This document shows positions 49,457 to 58,875 of a DNA stretch of 64,000 bases, piece after piece. Location: positions 24,183-88,182 of IMG/VR virus record IMGVR_UViG_3300032893_000001; one strand, written 5' to 3'. Each line of letters begins with the position of its first letter. Within the stretch, counting starts at the first letter, position 1. The position numbers and the translations under genes are program-made. The notes beneath the pieces were generated by a model. The model searched no databases and was not told where the DNA came from. It saw nothing but the letters and a program-made list of their open reading frames with translations. This DNA comes from a virus.

Positions 49457-51412
49457 CTAGATGATGACGCCCCACGAGCTCGAGTTGTTGCCGAGACGAC
49501 TGGACGCCCACGAAGTCTTGTCCGCGGGGTTCCAAACCATCAGGCCACCGCCACCCTCGCGCAAGTCGAGGATGACCGTGTTGGTCTCGACGTTCTGTCC
49601 GACCAAGTAGTAGTGCGTGTCGTCGCTCGTCACGATGACGCGGTGGTCGTTCGAAAGGAAGACGCGGCAGCCGGGAAGCGCCGCGATCGACGTGAGGTAC
49701 CCCGTGATCGTCGGAGTCGTCACGAGATTCGACCAAGACACGCCGCCGTCGGTCGATCGCAAGATCATCGAGACCTGCGCCATCGTGTCGTAGACGAGGA
49801 CGTACCAGTACCCAGTCGAGCGATCGTACGTCGGGTGCGCGACGTGCGAGGTAGCTCCCGACATCGCGACGTCGAGGTTGACTTGGACGTTCGTCCAACC
49901 CACGCCGCCGTTGGTCGAGTACATGATGTTGATCTTCGCCGTCGGCGCCGCGGTGTCATCGAGGAAGGCTGCGATGACGCGTCCGGGAATCGCTTTCATC
50001 TGCGGAGTGGCCGCCGTTCCCGTGTACCCGCTCCACGCTGCGGGCACTGCGCGCGCCGTCCACGTCACGCTGTCCGGAGAGGTGTCGACGTAGATGCCGG
50101 AGGCGCCCGAGCGGTACGCTGCGATGAACAACGCCGCGGTGTTCTCCCACGCGAGTCGTCCATCCGACACGCTGTGACTGACGGCGTTCACGTGTGAAGC
50201 GAACGTGTACGTGTGGTACGCCGAACGCGCTCCGGAGTAGACCGTACGAGTGCCGCTGCAAAGGATGGAGAGAACGTTGCCCGTCGTCTGTGCAGACACG
50301 TCGATCAAGGGCAGCGAAGCACCGAGAAGACCGACGAGGCTGATCCACGACTTGCCGAAGTCGGGGGACGTCACGAGGTAGTCGTTGCCGCCGTCACCGA
50401 CTGCGAACCACTGCTGGTCCACCGCGTAGAAGTACCCACGCTTGATGTTCAACGCGGCCGTGCTGACCGCCGAACCGAAGTTCAGCGGCGGGAGCTCCAT
50501 CTGCGCAAGGTTCATGTCGTAGACGGTGTTGTTCCACGACGAGAGCGGCCACGAGGCTCCATTGCCGTGCAGCGACACGAGGAGCGTCTCGATCGTACTG
50601 ACGGCTTGATCCAGCGTGTAGATGGTGTTGTCCCACGGAGCGTTCCACGCCTCGGCGTTGCCGTGGAGAGCCGCGAGCTGAGACTTGATCGTGGTGATGT
50701 CCGCTGCGTTTGCGATCACGCCTTGGTTGAGGCCGTAGATCGTGTTGTCCCACGCCGCATTCCACGCCTCTCCGTTTCCATGGAGCTGACGGAAGAGCTC
50801 TTCGACCTGGGCATCGACAGCGACGGCGCCACGAACGCGCATGTTCATGAAGGCGTCTGCTGGAAGCGTCGCGAGGTTCGCGCGCTGCCCGTAGTAGATG
50901 CGGTATGTCTGACCCGTCGGGATCGAGACGTTGAACGTCACGGTGAGGTTGCCGACGGAGAAGCCCGCGCCGAGCGCATCGGGTCCGATCGAGGACACCA
51001 CGATCTTGGTGCCAGAGACATCGATGTCGTCGTCGTTCGCATCAGTGACGTGGAAGAGGTCGAGCAGAGTGTCTCCGATACCGCCAACGAAGATGCCGGG
51101 ACCGGTGATCGTGACACTCGCAACGGGAGAGCCTGGAGTGACATCCGCTGTCCGCGTCAACGACGCGATGTCTCGATGCATCAAGTCGTCGAGGTGGTCG
51201 GTGTTCTGCGCGAGCGCGCTGTTCGGACGATTGATGTCGGCGCTCGTCGCGTCTTCACCGAAGGCGACGAAGTACGTACCGGCGTTGGGACCACCGACTT
51301 TCGCACCATCGGCCGCCGCAGGCGTTCCGGAGATCGCGTTGTTGATGTAGTCGTACCCACCAGGAAGGCCGCCGTAGTACGTGGGGACGGTGAGGCGATG
51401 GAAGGTCGTCAT
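49457..51412 (-). CDS. Tail protein with Asp-box repeats and triple Trp repeat
   Basis: 651 residues from an ATG preceded by AGGAGCG. The C-terminal half has Asp-box motifs (S-x-D/N-x-G-x-x-W): SPDFGKSW, STNGGVGW, STDGGVSW, which form beta-propellers in sialidases and glycan-binding proteins. The middle holds three copies of a Trp repeat: LHGNGEAWNAAWDNTIYGLN, LHGNAEAWNAPWDNTIYTLD and LHGNGASWPLSSWNNTVYDM. The N-terminal region is a Gly/Thr-rich tail-attachment domain. A fibre or spike that binds or cuts surface glycans is plausible; sialidase catalytic residues are not identified. Confidence 0.78.
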   Translation of the reverse strand: MTTFHRLTVPTYYGGLPGGYDYINNAISGTPAAADGAKVGGPNAGTYFVAFGEDATSADINRPNSALAQNTDHLDDLMHRDIASLTRTADVTPGSPVASVTITGPGIFVGGIGDTLLDLFHVTDANDDDIDVSGTKIVVSSIGPDALGAGFSVGNLTVTFNVSIPTGQTYRIYYGQRANLATLPADAFMNMRVRGAVAVDAQVEELFRQLHGNGEAWNAAWDNTIYGLNQGVIANAADITTIKSQLAALHGNAEAWNAPWDNTIYTLDQAVSTIETLLVSLHGNGASWPLSSWNNTVYDMNLAQMELPPLNFGSAVSTAALNIKRGYFYAVDQQWFAVGDGGNDYLVTSPDFGKSWISLVGLLGASLPLIDVSAQTTGNVLSILCSGTRTVYSGARSAYHTYTFASHVNAVSHSVSDGRLAWENTAALFIAAYRSGASGIYVDTSPDSVTWTARAVPAAWSGYTGTAATPQMKAIPGRVIAAFLDDTAAPTAKINIMYSTNGGVGWTNVQVNLDVAMSGATSHVAHPTYDRSTGYWYVLVYDTMAQVSMILRSTDGGVSWSNLVTTPTITGYLTSIAALPGCRVFLSNDHRVIVTSDDTHYYLVGQNVETNTVILDLREGGGGLMVWNPADKTSWASSRLGNNSSSWGVII

Positions 51413-51421
51413 GCCGCGCTC

Positions 51422-52081
51422 CTAGAACCGGATCGTCCACAGAACCTCGAGGGCGAATGCGCTCGTCTTCGAGATCGTGTCGAAGGTGTCGTATGCGATG
51501 AACGTGTTGTTGTAGACGTTGATGTAGTTCGGATTGGTCGAGTGCAGGAACAGACCGATCTCCGAGAGAGGCACGGAGAGAAACGGCCCGTAGCTGATCT
51601 CCGACTCCGAAACAATGCGCTGAAAGGTGACCGACGTCGCCGTGTTGTGCACCGCCGGCGCAGCAACCTGCCCGAGCCACACGTCGCCTGCGTCGTACGG
51701 CGGAAGCGCCGGAGAGCCAGGAATCGGGCTCGAGAAGCGCACTGGGCGCTCGAGCTGCACGACCGTCGCGTCCGTGTCCGTCTGCGTGTTCGTACCGGGG
51801 TAGTAGTTCGAGTACGGCGGATTGTTCGCGATCGTGAGCTGAAGCTGTCGCGTGCCGCCGATGCCGAACCCGAGGTAGCGAACACGACGATCTTCCTGCG
51901 CGACGACCGGCGAAACGACGCCAGATGCAGGGAGCGACTGGTACGCGATGAGCTGCGGAAGATAGCCACGACCGAGGTTGACCCAGATGTTGTGGCCCTT
52001 GTGCCGGCGAACGATCTTCCCGCGCTCTCGCACGGTGATGTGCAGGTTGGACTTCGCCTCGATGATTTCGGAAAGCCGCAT
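51422..52081 (-). CDS. Tail protein, beta-rich (219 aa)
   Basis: 219 residues starting MRLSEIIEAKSNLHITV. It has RYLGFGIGGTRQLQL and a C-terminal part with VTFQRIVSESEISYGP, PLSEIGLFLHSTN and TFIAYDTF. The alternating hydrophobic pattern indicates beta structure. The pattern of Arg-rich start and 'SEIGLF' is common in short tail or baseplate fibre proteins of phages. No catalytic site. The stop leaves 9 bases to the Asp-box gene. Confidence 0.72.
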   Translation of the reverse strand: MRLSEIIEAKSNLHITVRERGKIVRRHKGHNIWVNLGRGYLPQLIAYQSLPASGVVSPVVAQEDRRVRYLGFGIGGTRQLQLTIANNPPYSNYYPGTNTQTDTDATVVQLERPVRFSSPIPGSPALPPYDAGDVWLGQVAAPAVHNTATSVTFQRIVSESEISYGPFLSVPLSEIGLFLHSTNPNYINVYNNTFIAYDTFDTISKTSAFALEVLWTIRF

Positions 52082-52082
52082 G

Positions 52083-52583
52083 TCAGCCTCGCGCCTCTTG
52101 AATCTTACCGAACTCGTCGAGGAACCCCAACCATGTCGCAGAGGAGATCTTCACGAGCTTCTTGCCCGACGAAAGAAGCTGCTTCAGCCGCTCCATCGGC
52201 ACCGACTTCACCGGCCCCAAGAACTTCGGACTGTCGTAGTGCGCCAGGTACGACTTGATGGCGTGCTCCCGGTTCTTGAACCCGAGCATCACCTTGTCCT
52301 CGTCGTACCCCTTGCCCGAAGGCTTGTGCTGGTGCACGACGTGCGCTTCTGTCGCGTCCTTGTGCGGCCCGAGGAAGACATCGACGCCTTCTCCGTCAGC
52401 GCCCTTCGACCCCTTCACGTAGCCGTACGGGTTCTTCATGACCGTACGCCATTCTTTCCCCGTGGTCTTGTCGACCCCGCTACGGACAGACCCCTTACGA
52501 TTCTCGATAGCGATCGGAAGTCCCTGAAAGGTCGTGTGACCTTGCAGCTTGAACTCCTTCTTCGGGGCTTCTTGTTCGCTCAT
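52083..52583 (-). CDS. Phage inorganic-pyrophosphatase-like (InPase) domain protein
   Basis: 166 residues, ATGA-type overlap with the giant tail gene. Its core, PYGYVKGSKGADGEGVDVFL then GPHKDATEAHVVHQHKPSG and DEDKVMLGFKNREHAIKSYL, matches the small 'InPase' module known as a domain of phage polyvalent or head-tail proteins, with Asp/Lys/Tyr positions of inorganic pyrophosphatases. The enzyme may split pyrophosphate, or the fold may be structural. In phages this domain is usually attached to larger ejected proteins; here it is free-standing. A charged C-terminal helix follows. Confidence 0.7.
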   Translation of the reverse strand: MSEQEAPKKEFKLQGHTTFQGLPIAIENRKGSVRSGVDKTTGKEWRTVMKNPYGYVKGSKGADGEGVDVFLGPHKDATEAHVVHQHKPSGKGYDEDKVMLGFKNREHAIKSYLAHYDSPKFLGPVKSVPMERLKQLLSSGKKLVKISSATWLGFLDEFGKIQEARG

Positions 52584-55500
52584 AGGGACTTGTGCGTGTA
52601 GTAGTTGCCCGCCGGCAGGATGGTGTCGACCTGAAACACGGTACCGTGGCAGAGGGCCACGACCAGATCGTGCAAGTAAGGACGGCGATTTCCACCGCCG
52701 TCCGGAACGAGGGACGCCGTGATGACGTCGCCGGCGATCACCGTAATCGCAGGAATCACCGTCGGCAAGAAGGTCGCCCAGGGTAGCACTCCGCCAGGCG
52801 CCGCGAGCGTAAAAGCCACGTCGATGACCTGCACGGCATTCTTGAAGATGCGCAGGCGGAATGCGTCACTCGTCGCTCCGGGATCGCCGTTGTAGATGAG
52901 CACGAGAACGTTGTAGGTCGCTCCCGCGCCCATCGTCACCGGGTCCTCGAGCGCGAGTCCTGCCGATGGAACGGAAGTGACGTGCTTGCGACCGAACGTG
53001 ATTCCCTTGTCGTCGATGGCAGGGATGTCGAAACGGAAGACGCTGTCGACGGTGGGCGTGCCGCCTCCCCACGTCTCTGTTGCGATGCCGACCATCTGCT
53101 GGTCTGCCGTCATCGGTCGATCAAAACCGAACGACGTCGCCGCGTCGGGTGTCGGGCTCGTCGGCAGCGTGTTTCCCTGCATGCTCGCCGTGTCGGTGTC
53201 GTACGCGTTCTGGTACGCACCCGTGGCGTTGCCGGTCAGCATGTTGATCGGACCGCCAGGCGCCGCGAGCACGCCAGGAGAAGGATCGGGAACATCGAAC
53301 GCGGTCACCGTGCCAGGCACGGAGAACATCGCACCGTCTTGAAGATCGAGAATGCCCTGCTGCTCGTAGAGATCTGTCGTCGTGACTTCCGCGTCTGCGA
53401 CTCGAGCTTCGACGATGAACGTCGGGAAGGTGTACGTGGGCTTGACGCGCTTGATGAAGTTCTGCACGAACATCAACGAGGGCAGCGTGAACGCAGCGCT
53501 GTCGACTCGAACGATGAAACGGAAGAACTTCTCGATTTCGTAGAACGTGCCCTGGTTCATCCACCCCTGGAACCAGTTCGGCTGCTTGACGTAGTCGATG
53601 ACATCGGCGCCCTTCACAAGAGGCGCGAAGGGCTGAACGGTGTCACCGACGGCGTACGCCACACCGGTCGACGGGTTGGTCTCGAGCGCGAGAACCGCCG
53701 GGTAGTGATAGGAGCGTACGAGGTTGGGCGGGTCGGTGTCCTGCACCAAGATGCGCCCCTGCGTCGGAGAGAAGTCCGTACGGATCTCGGTGATCGTACC
53801 GGCCACTTCTGCGAACGGCAGCCCCAGAAGAATCTGGGTACCTGCCCGCAGGTTGAACATCGTCGGTCCGTTGAGGAACGCGTACCAGATTCCGCGGACG
53901 GCGGAGAGGTAGTCGATGCTCGTCGGAAGCTGCGCGAGGTCATCCAGCGTGAACTCGACGGGGATGCCGAAGTTCGCTTCGATCGTCGGACGGTTGTCGA
54001 GGTAGTTGTACTCTCCCCACAACCGAGGCACGGGGATGATCGGGTTCGAAGTCACCCAGATCGTCGGATCGAACCGAATGCAGTTGCTGCCGCGGAAGGA
54101 CTCCAAGAAGAAGTCCAAGTTGCGACGTAGGACTTCGTTCTCGTTCGGCGTGTTGATGACGCGCTGAAGAGTCGGGATGTCGGTGATGACAGGCTCGATG
54201 GGCATGTACGTACGTCGGTACGCACCCCAGAACATGACGGCGAAGCGCAGCGGAGCAGCGAGGAAGTCACCGATCGGCGTAGGATCGAACATCACCGTGT
54301 TCGTCGCGCTGCTGATGGCGGCGATGACGGTGGATTGGTAGAAGTCGATCTGCCCAGTGGCCTCGTCGACAACCTCGATTGCGGCCACGTCTCCGGTGGT
54401 CACCAGACCGTTCCAGAAGTCGAGCTGCGTAGAGGTTGCGATCGCGGGGATGTACCACGTCGTCGAGGCCGTCAGCGGCAGTGCGTCTTTGAGAGACACG
54501 CGCTGAAAGCGCAGCGTGTCCGACGGGCTGTCGATGACGCTGTTGATGCGGACGGCGAGATTGTAGTTGCCACCGGGATCGGTGATCTGAACGACCAGCA
54601 CGTCATTCTCGCGCACGTCGATGCCGAGAAGCGAGATGTCGAGCTTGTACGTGTTCGGGTTGGTGAGGATGCCCGAGACGCCCTGGAGCGCCTGATTCTG
54701 CGCTCCCACCGTGTAGAGCGACGTGGTGCTCGTGTTCGCAACTGAGAATCCGAAGGGCGCGTAGATACGAACGAGCGAGTGCGTTCCATCCACAGGAACG
54801 ACGGTCACAACGAATCGGGTGTCCAACGCGCTAAGCGCGGCCTGAAGCTGCGTTGCGATCGTCGACGGAGTGAGCGGGTTGATCCCGCTGAAGGTCACGG
54901 AAACGGGCGCGTTGGCGAACGGGACCGTGATGTCGAGGCGCTGCCCGCTGTAGGAGCCGCCCGCGTTGAGGATCGAGATCGAGTCGATGCCGCGGAAGAT
55001 GACGCGCATCGCAGTGATCTCCGGGTACGGCTCTCGAAGAACGAGATCGTAGTGGAGCCACCGACGGATGAAGGTGCGCTGAATGTCTCGAAGGCTCTTC
55101 GAGTACTCGGACTGCCAGAGCGTGTAGAGCTCCGTCGCAGCGATCTGCGCAAGGGCTCCCCAGACGACTTCGATGCGCTCACGGTCCTCGACCAGATCCC
55201 AGAAGTCGGACAGGTAGTTCCAGACGAAGCGCAGGTCGGGAATCACGCCTCGAGGAAGAAACGACTGCACGACGTTGACGACCACGCTCTCTGTCGTCGA
55301 GTAGAGACTGCCGTTGTAGACGGTGAGGTCGAACTTGTAGAAGCCAGGAATGTCCGGATAGAACGTCGGCTTGACAGTCGTCGCTCCTGAGAGCCCAGAC
55401 TGCTTGACGATCTTGAAGTTCTCCGGTGGCAGGCTGTCCGGAAGCAGGTAGTCGGTGATCTGAACGTAGTGCCCGTTGACGTCGGTTCCAGTCGCGACGA

Positions 55501-56521
55501 TTTCGTAGACGTTGCCAGCGACAACAAGAACGTCACCGACAGACACGGGGATTGCGTTGGGCGGTCCGAACGCCGTCGAGTAGAAGACGTTCGTGAAGCC
55601 CGTCGGAATGATCAACGGGATCGTGTGCCCGTCGGACCCCGTGAAGTCGAACATGCTTCCAAGCGGCGCGTCGATCAGACGCCACTTGTAGGTGAGCGAG
55701 GCTCCTTGAGGGTCGAAGCTGGCCGACCCGTCGAGTCGAATGATCTCGCACGTGACCACCGCCTGATCTGCGCCGGGGTCCGCAACGGGCGGAACTGTCG
55801 GTACGAGCGTCTGGCTCGAGAGGCAGATCGTATCGAGGTACATCTGCGAAGGCTGAAGAGCGTCGCCCTTCACCTTGACGTACGTGCCCGTCGTCGTGTC
55901 CTGCGGGCAGCTCGAGTACGGAATGACCGGCAGGATGTAGCGGAGCTCCTCAGACTTGCCCGAGAGCAGGTCGACGAGCTTCGTGATGTAGATGAAGACG
56001 GCGTTGGTCGAGCCGCTGACCGCGATGCGAACGACCCAGTAGTCGCCCTCGGATACGAAGTCCTGACTGCCTGGAAGAACCTGGAAGGCGGACGTGCTCG
56101 TTCCCGCGTAGGCGATACCTGCCTGCGAGAAGAAAAGACCCGCTGCGGGGCCTGCGGTGTCCACGACGCCCACGAAGACATGGTGGTTGGGAACATCGGA
56201 GAAGTTCTGAGGCAGCTCCGTGCCCGCGTACGTGAACTCGAGCGTGAAGGAGCCATCGACGTTCTTGTCGATGTACAGAACTGCTTCACTGCCGTCGTTC
56301 GAGGTGACGATCAGATCGGATGACCCGCCGTCGATTGCAAAGTCACCACCTGGAGAAGACGACACCTCGAGGTACGTCTGGATGACCGACATCTGCCCGC
56401 CGGGGCCAACGCAATAGATGTCGAAGGGCGGCGCGTTCGGAATCGGACCGCCGGGGACAACGGGCGGAATGCCTCCCCACGGAAAGCCCGCCCACGGTCC
56501 TGTGCCCCAGCCCGGATTCAT
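52580..56521 (-). CDS. Giant baseplate/tail protein with PKD-like domain (1313 aa)
   Basis: 1313 residues from an ATG preceded by GGAGAAAAGG. Starts Gly/Pro/Trp-rich (MNPGWGTGPWAGFPWGG). Residues near 250-290 form a PKD/Ig-like module: ADPGADQAVV, RLDGSASFDPQGASLTYKWR. The central about 400 residues have repeated structural segments (VRFVWNYL-type, DLVEDRERIEVVWGAL, YSKSLRDIQRTFIRRWL), and the rest is beta-rich with EFTLDDLAQLPTSIDYLSAV and TDLYEQQGILDLQDGAMF. Size, position and mixed fold suggest a baseplate wedge or tail hub that carries binding domains. No enzyme motif is apparent. It is followed directly by smaller tail genes. Confidence 0.75.
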   Translation of the reverse strand: MNPGWGTGPWAGFPWGGIPPVVPGGPIPNAPPFDIYCVGPGGQMSVIQTYLEVSSSPGGDFAIDGGSSDLIVTSNDGSEAVLYIDKNVDGSFTLEFTYAGTELPQNFSDVPNHHVFVGVVDTAGPAAGLFFSQAGIAYAGTSTSAFQVLPGSQDFVSEGDYWVVRIAVSGSTNAVFIYITKLVDLLSGKSEELRYILPVIPYSSCPQDTTTGTYVKVKGDALQPSQMYLDTICLSSQTLVPTVPPVADPGADQAVVTCEIIRLDGSASFDPQGASLTYKWRLIDAPLGSMFDFTGSDGHTIPLIIPTGFTNVFYSTAFGPPNAIPVSVGDVLVVAGNVYEIVATGTDVNGHYVQITDYLLPDSLPPENFKIVKQSGLSGATTVKPTFYPDIPGFYKFDLTVYNGSLYSTTESVVVNVVQSFLPRGVIPDLRFVWNYLSDFWDLVEDRERIEVVWGALAQIAATELYTLWQSEYSKSLRDIQRTFIRRWLHYDLVLREPYPEITAMRVIFRGIDSISILNAGGSYSGQRLDITVPFANAPVSVTFSGINPLTPSTIATQLQAALSALDTRFVVTVVPVDGTHSLVRIYAPFGFSVANTSTTSLYTVGAQNQALQGVSGILTNPNTYKLDISLLGIDVRENDVLVVQITDPGGNYNLAVRINSVIDSPSDTLRFQRVSLKDALPLTASTTWYIPAIATSTQLDFWNGLVTTGDVAAIEVVDEATGQIDFYQSTVIAAISSATNTVMFDPTPIGDFLAAPLRFAVMFWGAYRRTYMPIEPVITDIPTLQRVINTPNENEVLRRNLDFFLESFRGSNCIRFDPTIWVTSNPIIPVPRLWGEYNYLDNRPTIEANFGIPVEFTLDDLAQLPTSIDYLSAVRGIWYAFLNGPTMFNLRAGTQILLGLPFAEVAGTITEIRTDFSPTQGRILVQDTDPPNLVRSYHYPAVLALETNPSTGVAYAVGDTVQPFAPLVKGADVIDYVKQPNWFQGWMNQGTFYEIEKFFRFIVRVDSAAFTLPSLMFVQNFIKRVKPTYTFPTFIVEARVADAEVTTTDLYEQQGILDLQDGAMFSVPGTVTAFDVPDPSPGVLAAPGGPINMLTGNATGAYQNAYDTDTASMQGNTLPTSPTPDAATSFGFDRPMTADQQMVGIATETWGGGTPTVDSVFRFDIPAIDDKGITFGRKHVTSVPSAGLALEDPVTMGAGATYNVLVLIYNGDPGATSDAFRLRIFKNAVQVIDVAFTLAAPGGVLPWATFLPTVIPAITVIAGDVITASLVPDGGGNRRPYLHDLVVALCHGTVFQVDTILPAGNYYTHKSL

Positions 56522-56530
56522 CCTTTTCTC

Positions 56531-57124
56531 CTACTGCGTCCAGAAGCCTTCGACGGTCGGTGCCAGCAACGGGTTGCCGTCGGGCGACGCCGGTGCGTTC
56601 GCCAACGATAGTTGATTCGAGACCCAACGAACAGCGGTACCTGTCACGCTGTCTCGCGCGAGCAGCTTGTAGTACGTCGTCAACGGCGTGTTGAAGATCG
56701 TCGGCACGAGCATGCCAAAGCCCATGTACATCTCGACGGTGCTTGCGCCTAGATACGCACCATGCGCCGCACTGCCGACGCCGCCGATGCTGTTGAGCGC
56801 CGTGACGTACCTCTCCTTCTGTCGTCCAGGAGCTGAAGAACGATCCGCCGTCAGTGGGACGTTCAAAGAAGACTGCACCTGAGATCGACTTCGCGCACTC
56901 GTCGTTTCGTTCGGATAGTTGCCGATGAACGTGATGCCCACTTGAGACGTTCCTCGGTAGTTCGAGGAGCCATAGTCGTGCCCACTCGGTGGGCCAAAGT
57001 CTCGCGGCGTGAGGTAAGACTCACCCGACGACGTCTTCGGAAAAACCGTCGAGCCCTGGCCGATCGGCGTGTTGTTGTCGCTCTGGTAGCTGCGGCGCTG
57101 CGATGCGCCCTGATCGGTGGGCAC
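56531..57124 (-). CDS. Tail-operon protein of unknown function (197 aa)
   Basis: 197 residues from GTG 57124, preceded by GAGGTG. The first half is polar and Ser/Gly-rich (probably disordered or surface); the second half has a compact part with NSIGGVGSAAHGAYLGASTV and FNTPLTTYYKLLARD. No motif is recognised. It sits between the giant protein and the first paralogous fibre gene. It may be a connector or chaperone for those fibres. Confidence 0.7.
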   Translation of the reverse strand: MPTDQGASQRRSYQSDNNTPIGQGSTVFPKTSSGESYLTPRDFGPPSGHDYGSSNYRGTSQVGITFIGNYPNETTSARSRSQVQSSLNVPLTADRSSAPGRQKERYVTALNSIGGVGSAAHGAYLGASTVEMYMGFGMLVPTIFNTPLTTYYKLLARDSVTGTAVRWVSNQLSLANAPASPDGNPLLAPTVEGFWTQ

Positions 57125-57132
57125 GGGTCACC

Positions 57133-58866
57133 TCACTGGTTGAGCGGCATCGTCGTACCGTCCGCAGGTCCCACCACGATGGCTGGTCCTCCGTTCGGCG
57201 CCGATTGGCTCGAGAGCTGAATCCAACGACGCCCATCGTACGTGTCGCAGCCGTTGCCTCCTTGAACAGCGAACCACCAACGCAGCGTGCCCTTCCGCAA
57301 CTTGATGGCAGGGTTGCTTCCGTTGAAGCACACGATCCACATCGGCTCTCGAACGGCCACACTCGAGAAGGAGCACGCGACCTTGTCCGGAGTGCCTGAC
57401 GCCTGAAGAAGAATCCCCGTCGTGAAGGATGTCGGCGAGTAGCTCAACATCAACGCGTTGAACTCCGAGAACGCTTCGTTCGTTCCCCACCCGCGGCGGC
57501 GCCATCCCAAGAAAGAGCTGCCGGCATTGTACCAAACGTGGTTGCCTGCGGAGATGCCGAACCCATCCGCAGCAGTAGAAGTGCCTCCACCGCCTGTACG
57601 AGAACGAGAGTACGCCGACCCCACAGGAACGGCCCAAACATACGGATCGACGTCGCCGTCCTCCTGGTCATCGACACGCAGAAATCCGCAGCCAACGAAT
57701 TGAACGGCGCCCGCAGAAGGGATGCCCGCAACCCACGTCATCGAACCGTCGCCCGACGAGTTGGTGTCTTCGATCGCGTTGGCCACGAGCACGTGACCGA
57801 GCCCGAGGTTGACGCTGTTCGTGTTGTTCAACCAGTCGTTGGTGCCAGTTCCAACCGCACCCGTTCCACCTGTTCCGATGCCAGCGACAAGTGTACCGGT
57901 CGTCGGGAAGCCGTTGGTTGTCGGGTTGCCACCGCTAGCACCACCAGGGCACACGGTGGCCGTGCACGTGCCCAGGCTGGCCATCGTGGAGAAACGCCCG
58001 TTCGTCGCGTTGGTCGTTCCTTCACCGACGCTGTCGATGCACTGATAGTAGATGTGCCCCGCCGTCGTACTGCTTCTCCAGAATACGACCTCGCGCACGT
58101 ATTCGACGATGGTGCTGACGGGGGAGATCGACGCGCCGGAGACCGCGCCGGTAATCGCCGCAGAGTTGCTCCATCCGCGAACACCGCCGCTCGTACCGCT
58201 CAAGCGCGGTGCGATGACAAGGAAACCGCCGTTGATGGTGTCCGTCAAAACGCCGACGATCTCTCCCGTGGCCCCTGAGCTCGCCTGAGTGACGTTCTCG
58301 CCTTTGATGAAGGTGCCAGTCGGAACCGTTGTACCGATCGGCACCTTCAGCGTCGAAGGACCTTGAAGAACGAGCCACGCGCCGGCTCCAAGAGCAGGGT
58401 ACGCGTCGTTCAGCGCGCTGACTTCCGTCCATGTCGCGCCACCTGGAGTTGTCTCCGCCACAGCGCTCGGGTTCTCGATATTCACCGAGGTCGCGCTGAT
58501 GTAGTTCGTGATGAGGAACGTTCCGTTGTTCGCGCTGTTCGTCGCACCGGTGATCGTCAGAAAGTTGCCCACCGAGTTCGCGGTGAAGCTGGCTCCGGAC
58601 ATTCCCGAAACGGTCGCGCGCCCGCCGTACGCGGAGGTGGAAGGAGAGGAGATCGACATCGCTGCCGATCCCGTCTGCGAGCCGACCTGGACACCGCCTC
58701 CCCACTTGTCCGCCGCAGGACTTCCCGTGGCCTCCTTGTTCGTTCCGTCGGAGCTCGCCTTGTAACGCCAGCCCGCACGCTTCATCGCGCGCGTCATCTT
58801 CCAGACGAGCGAGAACTTATCGTTCGAGGCTGCGAGTGCGTAGTTTTCGACTTGTACGTTCGGCAC
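57133..58866 (-). CDS. Paralogous fibre-like tail protein A (577 aa)
   Basis: 577 residues from GTG 58866 with GAGGTAGCG upstream. N-terminus VENYALAASNDKFSLVWKMT then RAMKRAGWRYKASSDG, the same as in the two following genes. A beta module (SVGNFLTITGATNSANNGTF) appears once. The C-terminal half has DDQEDGDVDPYVWA, an acidic loop that may bind calcium, and a Gly/Trp ending. The module order matches the other copies, but the LCANC pair is changed to LVANA. Likely a receptor-binding fibre or spike arm. Phage tandem fibre genes can broaden host range. Confidence 0.78.
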   Translation of the reverse strand: MPNVQVENYALAASNDKFSLVWKMTRAMKRAGWRYKASSDGTNKEATGSPAADKWGGGVQVGSQTGSAAMSISSPSTSAYGGRATVSGMSGASFTANSVGNFLTITGATNSANNGTFLITNYISATSVNIENPSAVAETTPGGATWTEVSALNDAYPALGAGAWLVLQGPSTLKVPIGTTVPTGTFIKGENVTQASSGATGEIVGVLTDTINGGFLVIAPRLSGTSGGVRGWSNSAAITGAVSGASISPVSTIVEYVREVVFWRSSTTAGHIYYQCIDSVGEGTTNATNGRFSTMASLGTCTATVCPGGASGGNPTTNGFPTTGTLVAGIGTGGTGAVGTGTNDWLNNTNSVNLGLGHVLVANAIEDTNSSGDGSMTWVAGIPSAGAVQFVGCGFLRVDDQEDGDVDPYVWAVPVGSAYSRSRTGGGGTSTAADGFGISAGNHVWYNAGSSFLGWRRRGWGTNEAFSEFNALMLSYSPTSFTTGILLQASGTPDKVACSFSSVAVREPMWIVCFNGSNPAIKLRKGTLRWWFAVQGGNGCDTYDGRRWIQLSSQSAPNGGPAIVVGPADGTTMPLNQ

Positions 58867-58875
58867 GGCGCTACC

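Noticed and set aside
50213-52258. Long plus-strand frame antisense to tail genes
   Set aside because: It is Arg-rich, lies opposite well-supported minus genes with good starts, and has no ribosome site or motif; it is an effect of GC-rich codon usage.
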